A DNA stretch of 27,466 bases from NCBI GenBank assembly GCA_050123335.1, contig JASFHH010000022.1, positions 1 to 27,466 on the forward strand, read 5' to 3'. The notes under the pieces are model-generated. The model ran no database searches. It saw only the letters and a list, made by a program, of their open reading frames with translations, and was not told the origin of the DNA. The position numbers and the translations under genes are program-made. Every line of letters starts with the position of its first letter. Within the stretch, counting starts at the first letter, position 1. This document shows, piece by piece, positions 1-6,637 of this stretch. Origin of the DNA: JASFHF01 sp050123335 (GTDB lineage Bacteria; Pseudomonadota; Gammaproteobacteria; UBA12402).

Positions 1-2
1 AT

Positions 3-80
3 CTTGATAACCTTAAATATCAGCAAAACAATCACCAGCCCCCTCACAGTGAGCAAATACAAATTAAGTCAAAAATGTAA
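3..80 (+). CDS. possible C-terminal tail of a gene entering from the left edge
   Basis: A reading frame is open from the window edge to a TAA at 78-80 and encodes about 25 hydrophilic residues rich in Gln, Asn and His, ending in IKSKM. Another plus frame is also open from the edge, to position 93, so openness alone is weak evidence. No family can be assigned. It may simply be noncoding. Confidence 0.2.
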   Translation, partial: LDNLKYQQNNHQPPHSEQIQIKSKM

Positions 81-362
81 ACGAAACATTTAAATACCGC
101 TCTAACAAACGACAAATGAAACAGGGCTTACGCAATATATATCAACGAATTAGTTGATACATACAATCCAGCCCAACTCGTTGAGCCGGAATCCCGACTG
201 TTTTTGTATGTTTTGCCTCGATTTTTTGAGAAGTTACAAAGAAAGCATATAACCCGCTGTTTTATAAAGGTTTTTAAAAACATAGCAATAACCAAAAACA
301 CTTAAAAAAAATGCCAAAATAAGCTACAATCAGAGTAATTCTAGCAACAAGGGGTATATGTC
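81..362. other. AT-rich noncoding stretch with a small hairpin and a possible promoter
   Basis: No convincing gene is visible. A 7-bp inverted repeat (TATCAAC at 140-146, GTTGATA at 153-159) could form a small hairpin. A -10-like TACAAT lies at 325-330, before the small frame at 363, but no good -35 accompanies it. Confidence 0.35.
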
Positions 363-455
363 ATGACACAAGATAATAGCACCTGTTCTAACGCCAAAAC
401 ATGGACATTCATTGGCTATATCCTCATTTTATGCTGCCAGCTTATCAGAACCTAA
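363..455 (+). CDS. possible 30-residue small membrane peptide
   Basis: An ATG at 363 follows a Shine-Dalgarno-like AAGGGG at 349-354 with 8-base spacing. It opens a 30-codon frame ending in TAA at 453-455. The peptide has a polar N-terminal half (MTQDNSTCSNAK) and a hydrophobic C-terminal half (FIGYILILCCQL) long enough for one membrane segment. It lies 62 bp upstream of the next gene in the same direction and could be a leader or a small membrane protein. No family is recognised. The ribosome-binding site is the main support. Confidence 0.35.
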   Translation: MTQDNSTCSNAKTWTFIGYILILCCQLIRT

Positions 456-517
456 TTCATAACTCGTTGAGAATAATCTTAAAATAACAACCAAGCAACT
501 TCCCAAGGAGACTTACG

Positions 518-2023
518 ATGCTCACAGAAAACACAGAATCCAACAAAACAAATAATGGTAATACAATTGAAGATTCAATAAGCAGATTAATAAGTGACAT
601 TAATTGTGGTACGCCGCTAACTATCAATGGGAAAAAATATTGCTTCACGGGATTTTATACAACCAAGTCACCCCAACATGCAAAAGAATTTTACGAAACA
701 TTACGTAAGTTCTTCAATAACGAAAAAGCTTTGTTCACCTTTAACCAATCATCCGCATTAATAAGTGAATATACAAATATACGGTGCAAAATCAACGAAC
801 TACTCAAAAAGTATGATACTACAAAACCTATCATACACACGCAAACCGGATTGCTCACACGAAATACCAGAGAACTTATAAATCTATTTTTAGAAGCACA
901 AAAAATTGATATAAAAAAAGAAATAGAAAAAGTTAAGAAAATAATAAAAGCCAATTTCAACACCAAATTAACTAATGAACAAAACAATAAAACAGAAAAT
1001 AATGATCAATTGTATACATATATAGTTTTTTTGGCGAACATCACCGGTAAAAGCGTCGAAACTTGGTTAAATTTCATCAAAAATTACAAAACACAAATAT
1101 TTGATGAGCCTACAACACATGTTGTTAACAAAACCATTAATAACGTATTTAAGCATACAAATGAACAATTTATCAAAAAATTTGAATTTACCACTACTGA
1201 TATGGAAAAAAATATCATAATACATAAAAATATGATTGTGCTAGAAGCAAAAACAATTCGATGTCGTCTAAACATAACAACAATCGACCCAAAAAACGAC
1301 CAGCAGCTAGATGTACCATGTGATATAACTATTAAATATGAACAAAAAGACGGCGAAAACTTAACTCTCAAGAAATCTTGTGTCAAATCAAAAATGATTA
1401 AACAATTGGTGTCAAACACTGAAAATATAAAATCAGAAGCTATTTATATTAATAACTTATCATCAATTAACACAGAACTGGAAAACTCTTTAAATAACTA
1501 TAAGCAACACTGGTATAACAAATCCAAATTCACACAAAACTGGCATAATTTTTTTAATTTTCTAACTAAAAAAATCACAACCAGAAAAAACAATAAAAAA
1601 ACAATTAAAAAGACAATTGAAATTATAAATAATGCAATAAAAAAAGCTATGCAAGAAATATCAAAAGGAAATAAAACAAATAATAAAAATAAAAACAAAA
1701 CAACCACAGAAATATGCCTTCAACTTAGCAAGCTACGCGGCAAATTTATACACAGAACTTATGATAAAGTAGAATCTCTTCTTAAAAAGATAACGCCGCG
1801 AGAAAATAATAAACCTAGCAGTGCTACTATAAATCAGAAACTAAAATTCACCGAACCTAACCTAAATAAAATAAGCAAAGTCAAAAAACGCATAAAAACT
1901 AACAAAACCACACACAATAATACAGTGAAACCATTGTATACGTTATTATTCAAACAAATTGAAAAGTCTGCTATCACAATGGTTACAAAGATACGCAGCT
2001 GCTTTTCCCGCCCTTCCCAGTAA
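518..2023 (+). CDS. orphan 501-residue Lys/Asn-rich protein, function unknown
   Basis: The ATG at 518 is preceded by AAGGAG at 505-510 with 7-base spacing, so the start is well supported. The protein is 501 residues, very rich in Lys, Asn, Thr and Ile, and has no signal peptide or transmembrane segment that I can see. The middle (about residues 230-310) alternates hydrophobic and polar residues as in beta strands. The C-terminal half has long basic low-complexity stretches full of KK and NK, and the end is KIRSCFSRPSQ. I recognise no domain. Base composition is clearly more AT-rich than in the galT/galK genes that follow, as is usual for orphan or transferred genes. In a Legionellales-like host a secreted effector is possible, but no clear secretion signal can be claimed. 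It stands alone, with a palindromic element downstream. Confidence 0.75.
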   Translation: MLTENTESNKTNNGNTIEDSISRLISDINCGTPLTINGKKYCFTGFYTTKSPQHAKEFYETLRKFFNNEKALFTFNQSSALISEYTNIRCKINELLKKYDTTKPIIHTQTGLLTRNTRELINLFLEAQKIDIKKEIEKVKKIIKANFNTKLTNEQNNKTENNDQLYTYIVFLANITGKSVETWLNFIKNYKTQIFDEPTTHVVNKTINNVFKHTNEQFIKKFEFTTTDMEKNIIIHKNMIVLEAKTIRCRLNITTIDPKNDQQLDVPCDITIKYEQKDGENLTLKKSCVKSKMIKQLVSNTENIKSEAIYINNLSSINTELENSLNNYKQHWYNKSKFTQNWHNFFNFLTKKITTRKNNKKTIKKTIEIINNAIKKAMQEISKGNKTNNKNKNKTTTEICLQLSKLRGKFIHRTYDKVESLLKKITPRENNKPSSATINQKLKFTEPNLNKISKVKKRIKTNKTTHNNTVKPLYTLLFKQIEKSAITMVTKIRSCFSRPSQ

Positions 2024-2064
2024 TATTTATAGATAATTAACTTTAAGCCAGCTATAATTAATAA

Positions 2065-2272
2065 TAACGTGAGTTATGGATAAGGATTTGCTGCAAACGC
2101 GAAATATACGTCAATACTGCGTTATTTTTCAAAAAGTTAGCTCGATGTAGGATAACTACACCTTCGCTACCTTTTTAAAAAATGCCTTGTCTTGACGTAT
2201 ATTTCGCATTTTCGCAAAACCAACATCCATTAACTCAGGAAGTTATATAATCCTTATCCATAACTCACGTTA
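2065..2272. repeat. family C palindromic element, copy 1 (about 208 bp)
   Basis: A long imperfect palindrome between the orphan gene and galT. The outer arms are 23 bp and perfect (2065-2087 with 2250-2272). A second perfect 16-bp pair lies inside (2099-2114 with 2192-2207), followed by weaker pairing around ATTTTT/AAAAAG, and a central hairpin with GTAG and CTAC around a short loop. The central part (CTCGATGTAG ... CTACACC) recurs in the element at 21067-21191, while the arms differ. It could form a cruciform in DNA or a long hairpin in RNA, and might end the upstream transcript. No coding function is seen. Confidence 0.85.
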
Positions 2273-2300
2273 ACTAGTAAAAAATCACCGCTTTAACCAA

Positions 2301-3311
2301 ATGACAAACAAAATAGATAGACCACATCGACGTTACAACCCACTCACTAATGAGTGGATCTTAGTTTCACCACAGCGAACACAACGACCATGGCAAGGAC
2401 AAACAGAAACTTCTACTAGCAACAATCTGCCAGAATATGATCCAAACTGCTATTTGTGTCCAGGAAACAAACGCGCTGGCAGCAAACAAAATCCACATTA
2501 CCAAGACACATTTACATTTACCAATGATTTTGCTGCTTTAATTCCGGAAACAACTACTGAGATAACCAGAACTCATCCATTATTATATGCCCAACCAATC
2601 GAAGGTACTTGCCGTGTTATTTGTTTTTCTCCACAACACAATTTAACTCTGGCAAGCATGGAAATTCCCGCGATCCGCAAAGTAGTTGATTTATGGGCTG
2701 AGCAAATTGATGAACTTGAACAAACTTATCAATCGGTACAAGTATTCGAAAACAAAGGAGCAATCATGGGATGTTCCAACCCACATCCACACGGACAAAT
2801 TTGGGCAAGTAATTTTTTACCAAATGAAATCATGAAAGAAGATTCAGCACAACGTTACTATTTACAAAAAAATCAAACTCCAATGTTAATGGATTACGTA
2901 CAACTAGAATTAGAACAACAAAAACGAATTGTAGCAGAAAATGAAAACTGGCTGGTCGTTGTACCATTTTGGGCAATGTGGCCATTTGAAACTTTATTAT
3001 TACCCAAAAAACATATTTTGCGCCTACCAGATTTAGATGATAAGCAGCGCAATCAACTAGCAGAAATCTTAAAACAATTATTACAAAAATATGATCGTTT
3101 GTTTGATTGCTCTTTCCCCTACTCCATGGGTTGGCATGCACAACCAGCTAATCATAAACATAACGAACATTGGCAACTACACGCACATTTTTATCCACCA
3201 TTACTGCGTTCTGCTACAATTAAAAAATTTATCGCGGGCTATGAATTACTAGCCGAACCACAGCGAGATATTACTGCCGAATGGGCAGCAGAAAGATTAC
3301 GAAAATTGTAA
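2301..3311 (+). CDS. galT: galactose-1-phosphate uridylyltransferase
   Basis: GalT moves UMP from UDP-glucose to galactose-1-phosphate, giving UDP-galactose and glucose-1-phosphate in the Leloir pathway in the cytoplasm. The 336-residue protein starts with the typical HRRYNPLTNEWILVSP block. It has a C50-x2-C53 pair (CYLCPGN) of the kind that binds zinc in this family, and the active-site block CSNPHPHGQIW with H162, H164 (position of the uridylylated histidine) and Q166. Length is close to the usual 340-350. galK follows 147 bp downstream, so the two form a galactose unit with a family A repeat between them. There is no clear Shine-Dalgarno before the ATG at 2301, but the family's N-terminal motif begins within ten residues of it. 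galE and galM are not in the window. Confidence 0.96.
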   Translation: MTNKIDRPHRRYNPLTNEWILVSPQRTQRPWQGQTETSTSNNLPEYDPNCYLCPGNKRAGSKQNPHYQDTFTFTNDFAALIPETTTEITRTHPLLYAQPIEGTCRVICFSPQHNLTLASMEIPAIRKVVDLWAEQIDELEQTYQSVQVFENKGAIMGCSNPHPHGQIWASNFLPNEIMKEDSAQRYYLQKNQTPMLMDYVQLELEQQKRIVAENENWLVVVPFWAMWPFETLLLPKKHILRLPDLDDKQRNQLAEILKQLLQKYDRLFDCSFPYSMGWHAQPANHKHNEHWQLHAHFYPPLLRSATIKKFIAGYELLAEPQRDITAEWAAERLRKL

Positions 3312-3424
3312 GTAATTTTGAGGTTTTGGGTTGCTTTTTTCGACGACTCGCACCCATGGATGGAAGCGCGTGGCACATGGATGTGCCCGGAGGAGAAAAA
3401 AGATACCCAAAACCTCAAAATTAC
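3312..3424. repeat. family A palindromic element, copy 1 (between galT and galK)
   Basis: The left arm (3312-3331) starts immediately after the galT stop and pairs perfectly over 20 bp with 3405-3424. CTTTTTTC/GAGAAAAAAG pairs further in. The core carries CGACGACTCGC and short hairpins such as GGCACATGGATGTGCC. The core is almost identical to the one at 7940-8013, but most of the arm sequence is not. The structure would fold strongly in RNA and may attenuate or protect the galT-galK transcript. Confidence 0.9.
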
Positions 3425-3458
3425 CTAAAATATTATAATTAACAAAGTGTCATAATAA

Positions 3459-4550
3459 ATGTTTCAAATACACGCACCCGGACGAGTAAATTTAATTGGC
3501 GATCATACTGATTATAATGATGGCTTCGTGCTGCCAATGGCAATTAATCATGAATTATTAATCAATTGCCAACCAAGAAAAGATGACATCGTAAATATCT
3601 ACACAAAAAACTACGATCAGAGAAAAAGTTTTTCCTTAAATAATATCAAAGCGCAAACCGATGATGGCTGGCTCGCTTATGTAAAAGGTGTTGCGTATTA
3701 TTTGCAACAAAAATTCGGTAAATTGGTTGGTTTTGATGCAACCATTCAAAGCAGCATTCCGCAAGGCGCTGGACTTTCATCTTCGGCAGCTTTGGAACTT
3801 GCAATTGCTCGCACTTTTGCGCAAACTTCAAATTTGCCTTGGCAACCAACTGAAATGGCTCTTCTTGCACAAACCGCCGAAAATAAATGGGTAGGAATGA
3901 ACTGCGGTATTATGGATCAATTAGTAATTGCCAATGGTAAACGTGATCACGCCTTATTAATCGATTGCCAAAATTTAAACATTCAACTCATACCTTTACC
4001 AAAAAATCTTGCGGTAATTATTATGGACACCATGACACGACACACTCATGTTAATTCAGACTACAATAAGCGTCGTCAATACTGCGAACAAGCGGTTAAA
4101 CTTCTAAATTTAACTTCATTACGCGATATCACTTTTGAAAACTGGCAGCAAATCAGCAAAAAACTACCAGCAAAATATATTCCAAAAATTCGTCATGTGG
4201 TATTCGAAAACCATCGCGTACTGCAAGCCGCAACCGCTATGCGGCAAAATGATGCAATCCAGCTTGGCAAACTAATGAACGAAAGTCATCTTAGCTTAAA
4301 AAATGATTTTGAAGTTTCTAATCAACAACTTGACATTATGGTTAAATGCGCGCAAAATTTTCATAGCTGTTATGGCGCCAGAATGACTGGCGGCGGTTTT
4401 GGCGGCTGTGCTGTAGCAATTGTGAAATTCGATAAAGCAGAAGAATTTAAACAACAAATAACTGCGCAATATCATCAAACAACTAACCTAAAACCACAAC
4501 TATATATTTGTCATGCAACTGATGGAGTAAATTTAACCATACAAGGATAA
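3459..4550 (+). CDS. galK: galactokinase (GHMP family)
   Basis: GalK phosphorylates galactose with ATP to galactose-1-phosphate, the substrate of GalT encoded just upstream. The 363-residue protein has the galactokinase signature PGRVNLIGDHTDYNDG at residues 7-22, the GHMP ATP-binding motif PQGAGLSSSAA at 101-111, the catalytic aspartate in MNCGIMDQ (D153) and the third motif MTGGGFGGCAVA at 309-320. It is slightly shorter than the E. coli enzyme (382) but no motif is missing. No strong Shine-Dalgarno precedes the ATG. The first motif begins at residue 7, so a later start is excluded. A small gene follows 7 bp downstream and is probably co-transcribed. Confidence 0.97.
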   Translation: MFQIHAPGRVNLIGDHTDYNDGFVLPMAINHELLINCQPRKDDIVNIYTKNYDQRKSFSLNNIKAQTDDGWLAYVKGVAYYLQQKFGKLVGFDATIQSSIPQGAGLSSSAALELAIARTFAQTSNLPWQPTEMALLAQTAENKWVGMNCGIMDQLVIANGKRDHALLIDCQNLNIQLIPLPKNLAVIIMDTMTRHTHVNSDYNKRRQYCEQAVKLLNLTSLRDITFENWQQISKKLPAKYIPKIRHVVFENHRVLQAATAMRQNDAIQLGKLMNESHLSLKNDFEVSNQQLDIMVKCAQNFHSCYGARMTGGGFGGCAVAIVKFDKAEEFKQQITAQYHQTTNLKPQLYICHATDGVNLTIQG

Positions 4551-4557
4551 TAATAAT

Positions 4558-4848
4558 ATGTGTTTTTGCAAATGCTTTTGTATTTTTTTCAGAAAACCAA
4601 AAATAAATAACAACCCCGATGTTTCTATAGAACTTCAAAAAAAATATCAGGTAAACTCTGCTGCAGAATTAATTGAAAAACTAATGCAACTAAAAAAATG
4701 TAGTACCTATGAAGAATTATTGCAAAAATTTTATGACCGTTTAAAAACCAACCTACATAGCGAACAGACATTAGAACAAATACATTCACTAATTGAAATA
4801 ATAAAATTGAAAATCGAATCACAAAAAAACAAGCTCAAACATTTATAA
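4558..4848 (+). CDS. small protein with Cys-rich hydrophobic N-terminus, function unknown
   Basis: A 96-residue frame starts 7 bp after galK and has AAGGA 7 bases before its ATG, so it is probably co-transcribed with galK. The first eleven residues, MCFCKCFCIFF, contain four cysteines among aromatic residues. The rest is charged and predicted helical, with no known domain. It may be a peripheral membrane or lipid-modified protein, but that is only inference. Its last ten codons lie inside the left copy of a direct repeat. The right copy at 6598-6637 carries a second, slightly changed version of the same tail, which suggests this 3' end was duplicated when the toxin-antitoxin module inserted. 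Originally it would have been convergent with pepP. Confidence 0.65.
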   Translation: MCFCKCFCIFFRKPKINNNPDVSIELQKKYQVNSAAELIEKLMQLKKCSTYEELLQKFYDRLKTNLHSEQTLEQIHSLIEIIKLKIESQKNKLKHL

Positions 4849-4857
4849 AATATCTTC
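4818..4857 (+). repeat. left direct repeat flanking the AbiE module
   Basis: The first 23 bases, including ACAAAAAAACAAGCTCAAAC, are identical to 6598-6620. The remaining 17 differ at three positions. It contains the last codons and stop of the 96-residue gene. Confidence 0.85.
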
Positions 4858-4864
4858 TAATTTG

Positions 4865-5674
4865 TTATTCGCCATTCCACGGCTCACCAGGAAGTTTCGC
4901 TATAATTTTATTAAGCACAGTATCGTATGCTTTTTTAAAATTCCAAGTAGCATCAGTAGTAATTAAAGTTCTAACTTCCATTCTAAAATCTTCGCTGGTG
5001 GCTTTTTCAGCTAAGTTTTTTTCAAATACAGCACGAGATATTGGGTGTTTAACGTGTTCACAATGCGCCAGGAAAATTTTTATTACTTTATTAACATTAA
5101 GGTTATTTTTCTCTAGCATTAACCACATATCGAACAAATCCCTACCCTTTCGTCTTTGATATAATGCGCGCAATTTACTACCCATCAATTCATCTAATTG
5201 ATAGGTAGTAATTTTAGCTGCACCCTCGAACCAGCCAGAATTAACTTGATACGGTACCTCAATATGATTAAGCATGTGGTAATGTTCCGTGGTATTTATT
5301 TCAATTTTCAGTTTTGCTAAGATTCCTTCGCTAGATGGATAACGATATATTAATTTAGCGCTGCGTTCTGTAAATTTACGCTTAGGGCTACCGAGCCATT
5401 CATCAAGTACACTACGAATCGCATCTAAGCTTTCGCCGATCGGCTCTGACTTTTTTTGTACAAGATCAATATCTTCACTATAACGAGCTGGTTTATCTAG
5501 CATTAGTTTATTTAGACATGTGCCACCACGAAAAACCAAGTTATTTTTAACTTTTTGGTTGTTATACAAATTAACTAAAGCACGGCTAATTATTAAGTCT
5601 TGCTCTATCTGGTTTATACGTATCCACGGTGCTTGTAATTGACGCCATTCATCCAAGTGAAATTTTGTAATCAT
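4865..5674 (-). CDS. abiEii: AbiEii-type nucleotidyltransferase toxin
   Basis: A 269-residue protein of the AbiEii/AbiGii toxin family (DNA polymerase beta-type nucleotidyltransferase fold). The nucleotidyltransferase motif is split as FRGGTCLNK (residues 48-56) and SEDIDL (66-71, acidic D68 and D70). A third block KLKIEIN lies at 121-127 and the KGRDLFDMW block near 176-184 (R178, D179). All blocks expected of an active enzyme are present. Family members act as toxins that block growth, in some systems during phage infection, by modifying RNA; the target here is unknown. The gene overlaps abiEi by 4 bp (ATGA), so translation is coupled and antitoxin is made first. The module is flanked by direct repeats and looks horizontally acquired. 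Confidence 0.9.
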   Translation of the reverse strand: MITKFHLDEWRQLQAPWIRINQIEQDLIISRALVNLYNNQKVKNNLVFRGGTCLNKLMLDKPARYSEDIDLVQKKSEPIGESLDAIRSVLDEWLGSPKRKFTERSAKLIYRYPSSEGILAKLKIEINTTEHYHMLNHIEVPYQVNSGWFEGAAKITTYQLDELMGSKLRALYQRRKGRDLFDMWLMLEKNNLNVNKVIKIFLAHCEHVKHPISRAVFEKNLAEKATSEDFRMEVRTLITTDATWNFKKAYDTVLNKIIAKLPGEPWNGE

Positions 5675-6468
5675 AAATCACTCTCAAAGTTGCTGTTTTC
5701 AATTATTTTCCATTTCTCATTTCTAAGATGGATATTATTTGCTTGAATCTTATTAGATGGATCCAAAGAGATGTAATCAACCCGTTTTATTTGCTGCAAA
5801 TGCTGCAGTATCGCCTGTGCTAATTCTTCGGCTCCGAGTTTATCCAAGATATAGCCTAATCGCTGCTTCCAATAAAGATGTGGCGCAACATTAAGCAATT
5901 CTGATAATTCTTCAACTCTTATATTCTCTCGCAACTCATCCAATAGTGTCGCGATTCGATTTAATCCTCCACACTGTTCGGGATAATTAACTATATCCAC
6001 AGCGGTGGTTTCAGGGGTTGAAATAATTAGTTCACTACGTTGAGTAGCAAATTTCTGAGTTGGATATAACCCTAAATATTTATTAGCTATAAATTCTACT
6101 TTTACCTTACCGCAAACAATCGGCTTGCGATATTGTTCAATCATAACTTGGAAAATTTGCGGTTGCTGGTGAGATGCGCCAAGATATGAGGCTGCAGTAA
6201 CCAAACAAGCATAATACTGTATTTGCCAATATTCCATCAAATAAGGAATAAAATATTCTGCCGGCAAGCATTCATATATACGATATTCCGGCATTACAAT
6301 AGTATAAAAACCCCTTGCAGGACTTGCTACTTTCTTTTGCTTTCTTAAATGCTCAATGGATAAAACTATTGCAGCTCTACTTTTGCCTAGTTCCTCTTGG
6401 GCTTCGTCTATGGTAAAAGTACATCGCCCCCTGGCAGCTAATTTTTCAATATATTCTGATAATCTCAT
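5671..6468 (-). CDS. abiEi: AbiEi-type antitoxin and autorepressor
   Basis: A 265-residue protein directly upstream of, and overlapping by 4 bp, the AbiEii toxin. The N-terminal ~60 residues look like a winged helix-turn-helix (Asp-Glu-Ala start of a helix, then SRAAIVLSIEHLRKQKKV and a basic RGFYTI wing), as in AbiEi proteins. The remainder is the AbiEi antitoxin domain, with the conserved-type phrase TPETTAVDIVNYPEQCGG. The ATG is preceded by AAGGTAA. AbiEi proteins bind inverted repeats in their own promoter and repress it; two such repeats are present upstream (6487-6503 and 6561-6573). Confidence in the family rests on domain order and the partner more than on any single motif. Confidence 0.88.
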   Translation of the reverse strand: MRLSEYIEKLAARGRCTFTIDEAQEELGKSRAAIVLSIEHLRKQKKVASPARGFYTIVMPEYRIYECLPAEYFIPYLMEYWQIQYYACLVTAASYLGASHQQPQIFQVMIEQYRKPIVCGKVKVEFIANKYLGLYPTQKFATQRSELIISTPETTAVDIVNYPEQCGGLNRIATLLDELRENIRVEELSELLNVAPHLYWKQRLGYILDKLGAEELAQAILQHLQQIKRVDYISLDPSNKIQANNIHLRNEKWKIIENSNFESDL

Positions 6469-6486
6469 CGCTATTACCTTAATATC

Positions 6487-6503
6487 ATATCTATTTTAGA
6501 TAT
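6487..6503. promoter_or_regulatory. probable AbiEi operator 1
   Basis: A perfect inverted repeat, ATATCTA and TAGATAT around TTT, lies just downstream of the -10 box and covers the expected transcription start of the abiE operon. A related site lies at 6561-6573. Confidence 0.6.
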
Positions 6504-6511
6504 TTAAAAGC

Positions 6512-6540
6512 ATTATAACAGTAAGAAAAAGGCATATCAA
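6512..6540 (-). promoter_or_regulatory. strong sigma-70 promoter of the abiE operon
   Basis: Reading the minus strand, TTGATA (6540-6535) and a consensus TATAAT (6517-6512) are separated by exactly 17 bases. This is the best consensus promoter in the window and faces abiEi. Two inverted repeats bracket it, as expected for autorepression. Confidence 0.8.
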
Positions 6541-6560
6541 CCTTTTTAACTAAAAAATTT

Positions 6561-6573
6561 ATCTAAAAAAGAT
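6561..6573. promoter_or_regulatory. possible AbiEi operator 2
   Basis: ATCT and AGAT around five A residues, preceded by TT as in operator 1 half-sites. It lies about 20 bp upstream of the -35 box. The arms are short, so support comes mainly from resemblance to 6487-6503 and from known AbiEi binding to two inverted repeats. Confidence 0.4.
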
Positions 6574-6597
6574 GATTTATTTGGTCACAACAGTTTG

Positions 6598-6637
6598 ATC
6601 ACAAAAAAACAAGCTCAAACACTCATAAAATTTCTTC
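6598..6637 (+). repeat. right direct repeat flanking the AbiE module
   Basis: Matches 4818-4857 at 37 of 40 positions. Read in the frame of the 96-residue gene it encodes QKNKLKHS and a stop, a displaced copy of that gene's tail (QKNKLKHL). Its right part overlaps the end of pepP. Confidence 0.85.

Larger units (their letters stand above)
4818..6637. mobile_element. AbiE toxin-antitoxin cassette bounded by 40-bp direct repeats
   Basis: The segment holds only the AbiEi/AbiEii pair and its promoter and is bounded by direct repeats at 4818-4857 and 6598-6637 that match at 37 of 40 positions. The right repeat carries a displaced copy of the end of the upstream small gene. The simplest reading is insertion of a ~1.74-kb module with duplication of the target, in which the small gene's end and the end of pepP overlapped. 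No integrase, transposase or terminal inverted repeats are seen, so the mechanism is unknown. Confidence 0.55.

Noticed and set aside
691..1707. Several minus-strand frames of 60-110 codons opposite the 501-residue orphan gene
   Set aside because: They are poly-Phe/Leu/Ile translations of the AT-rich complement with no ribosome-binding sites.
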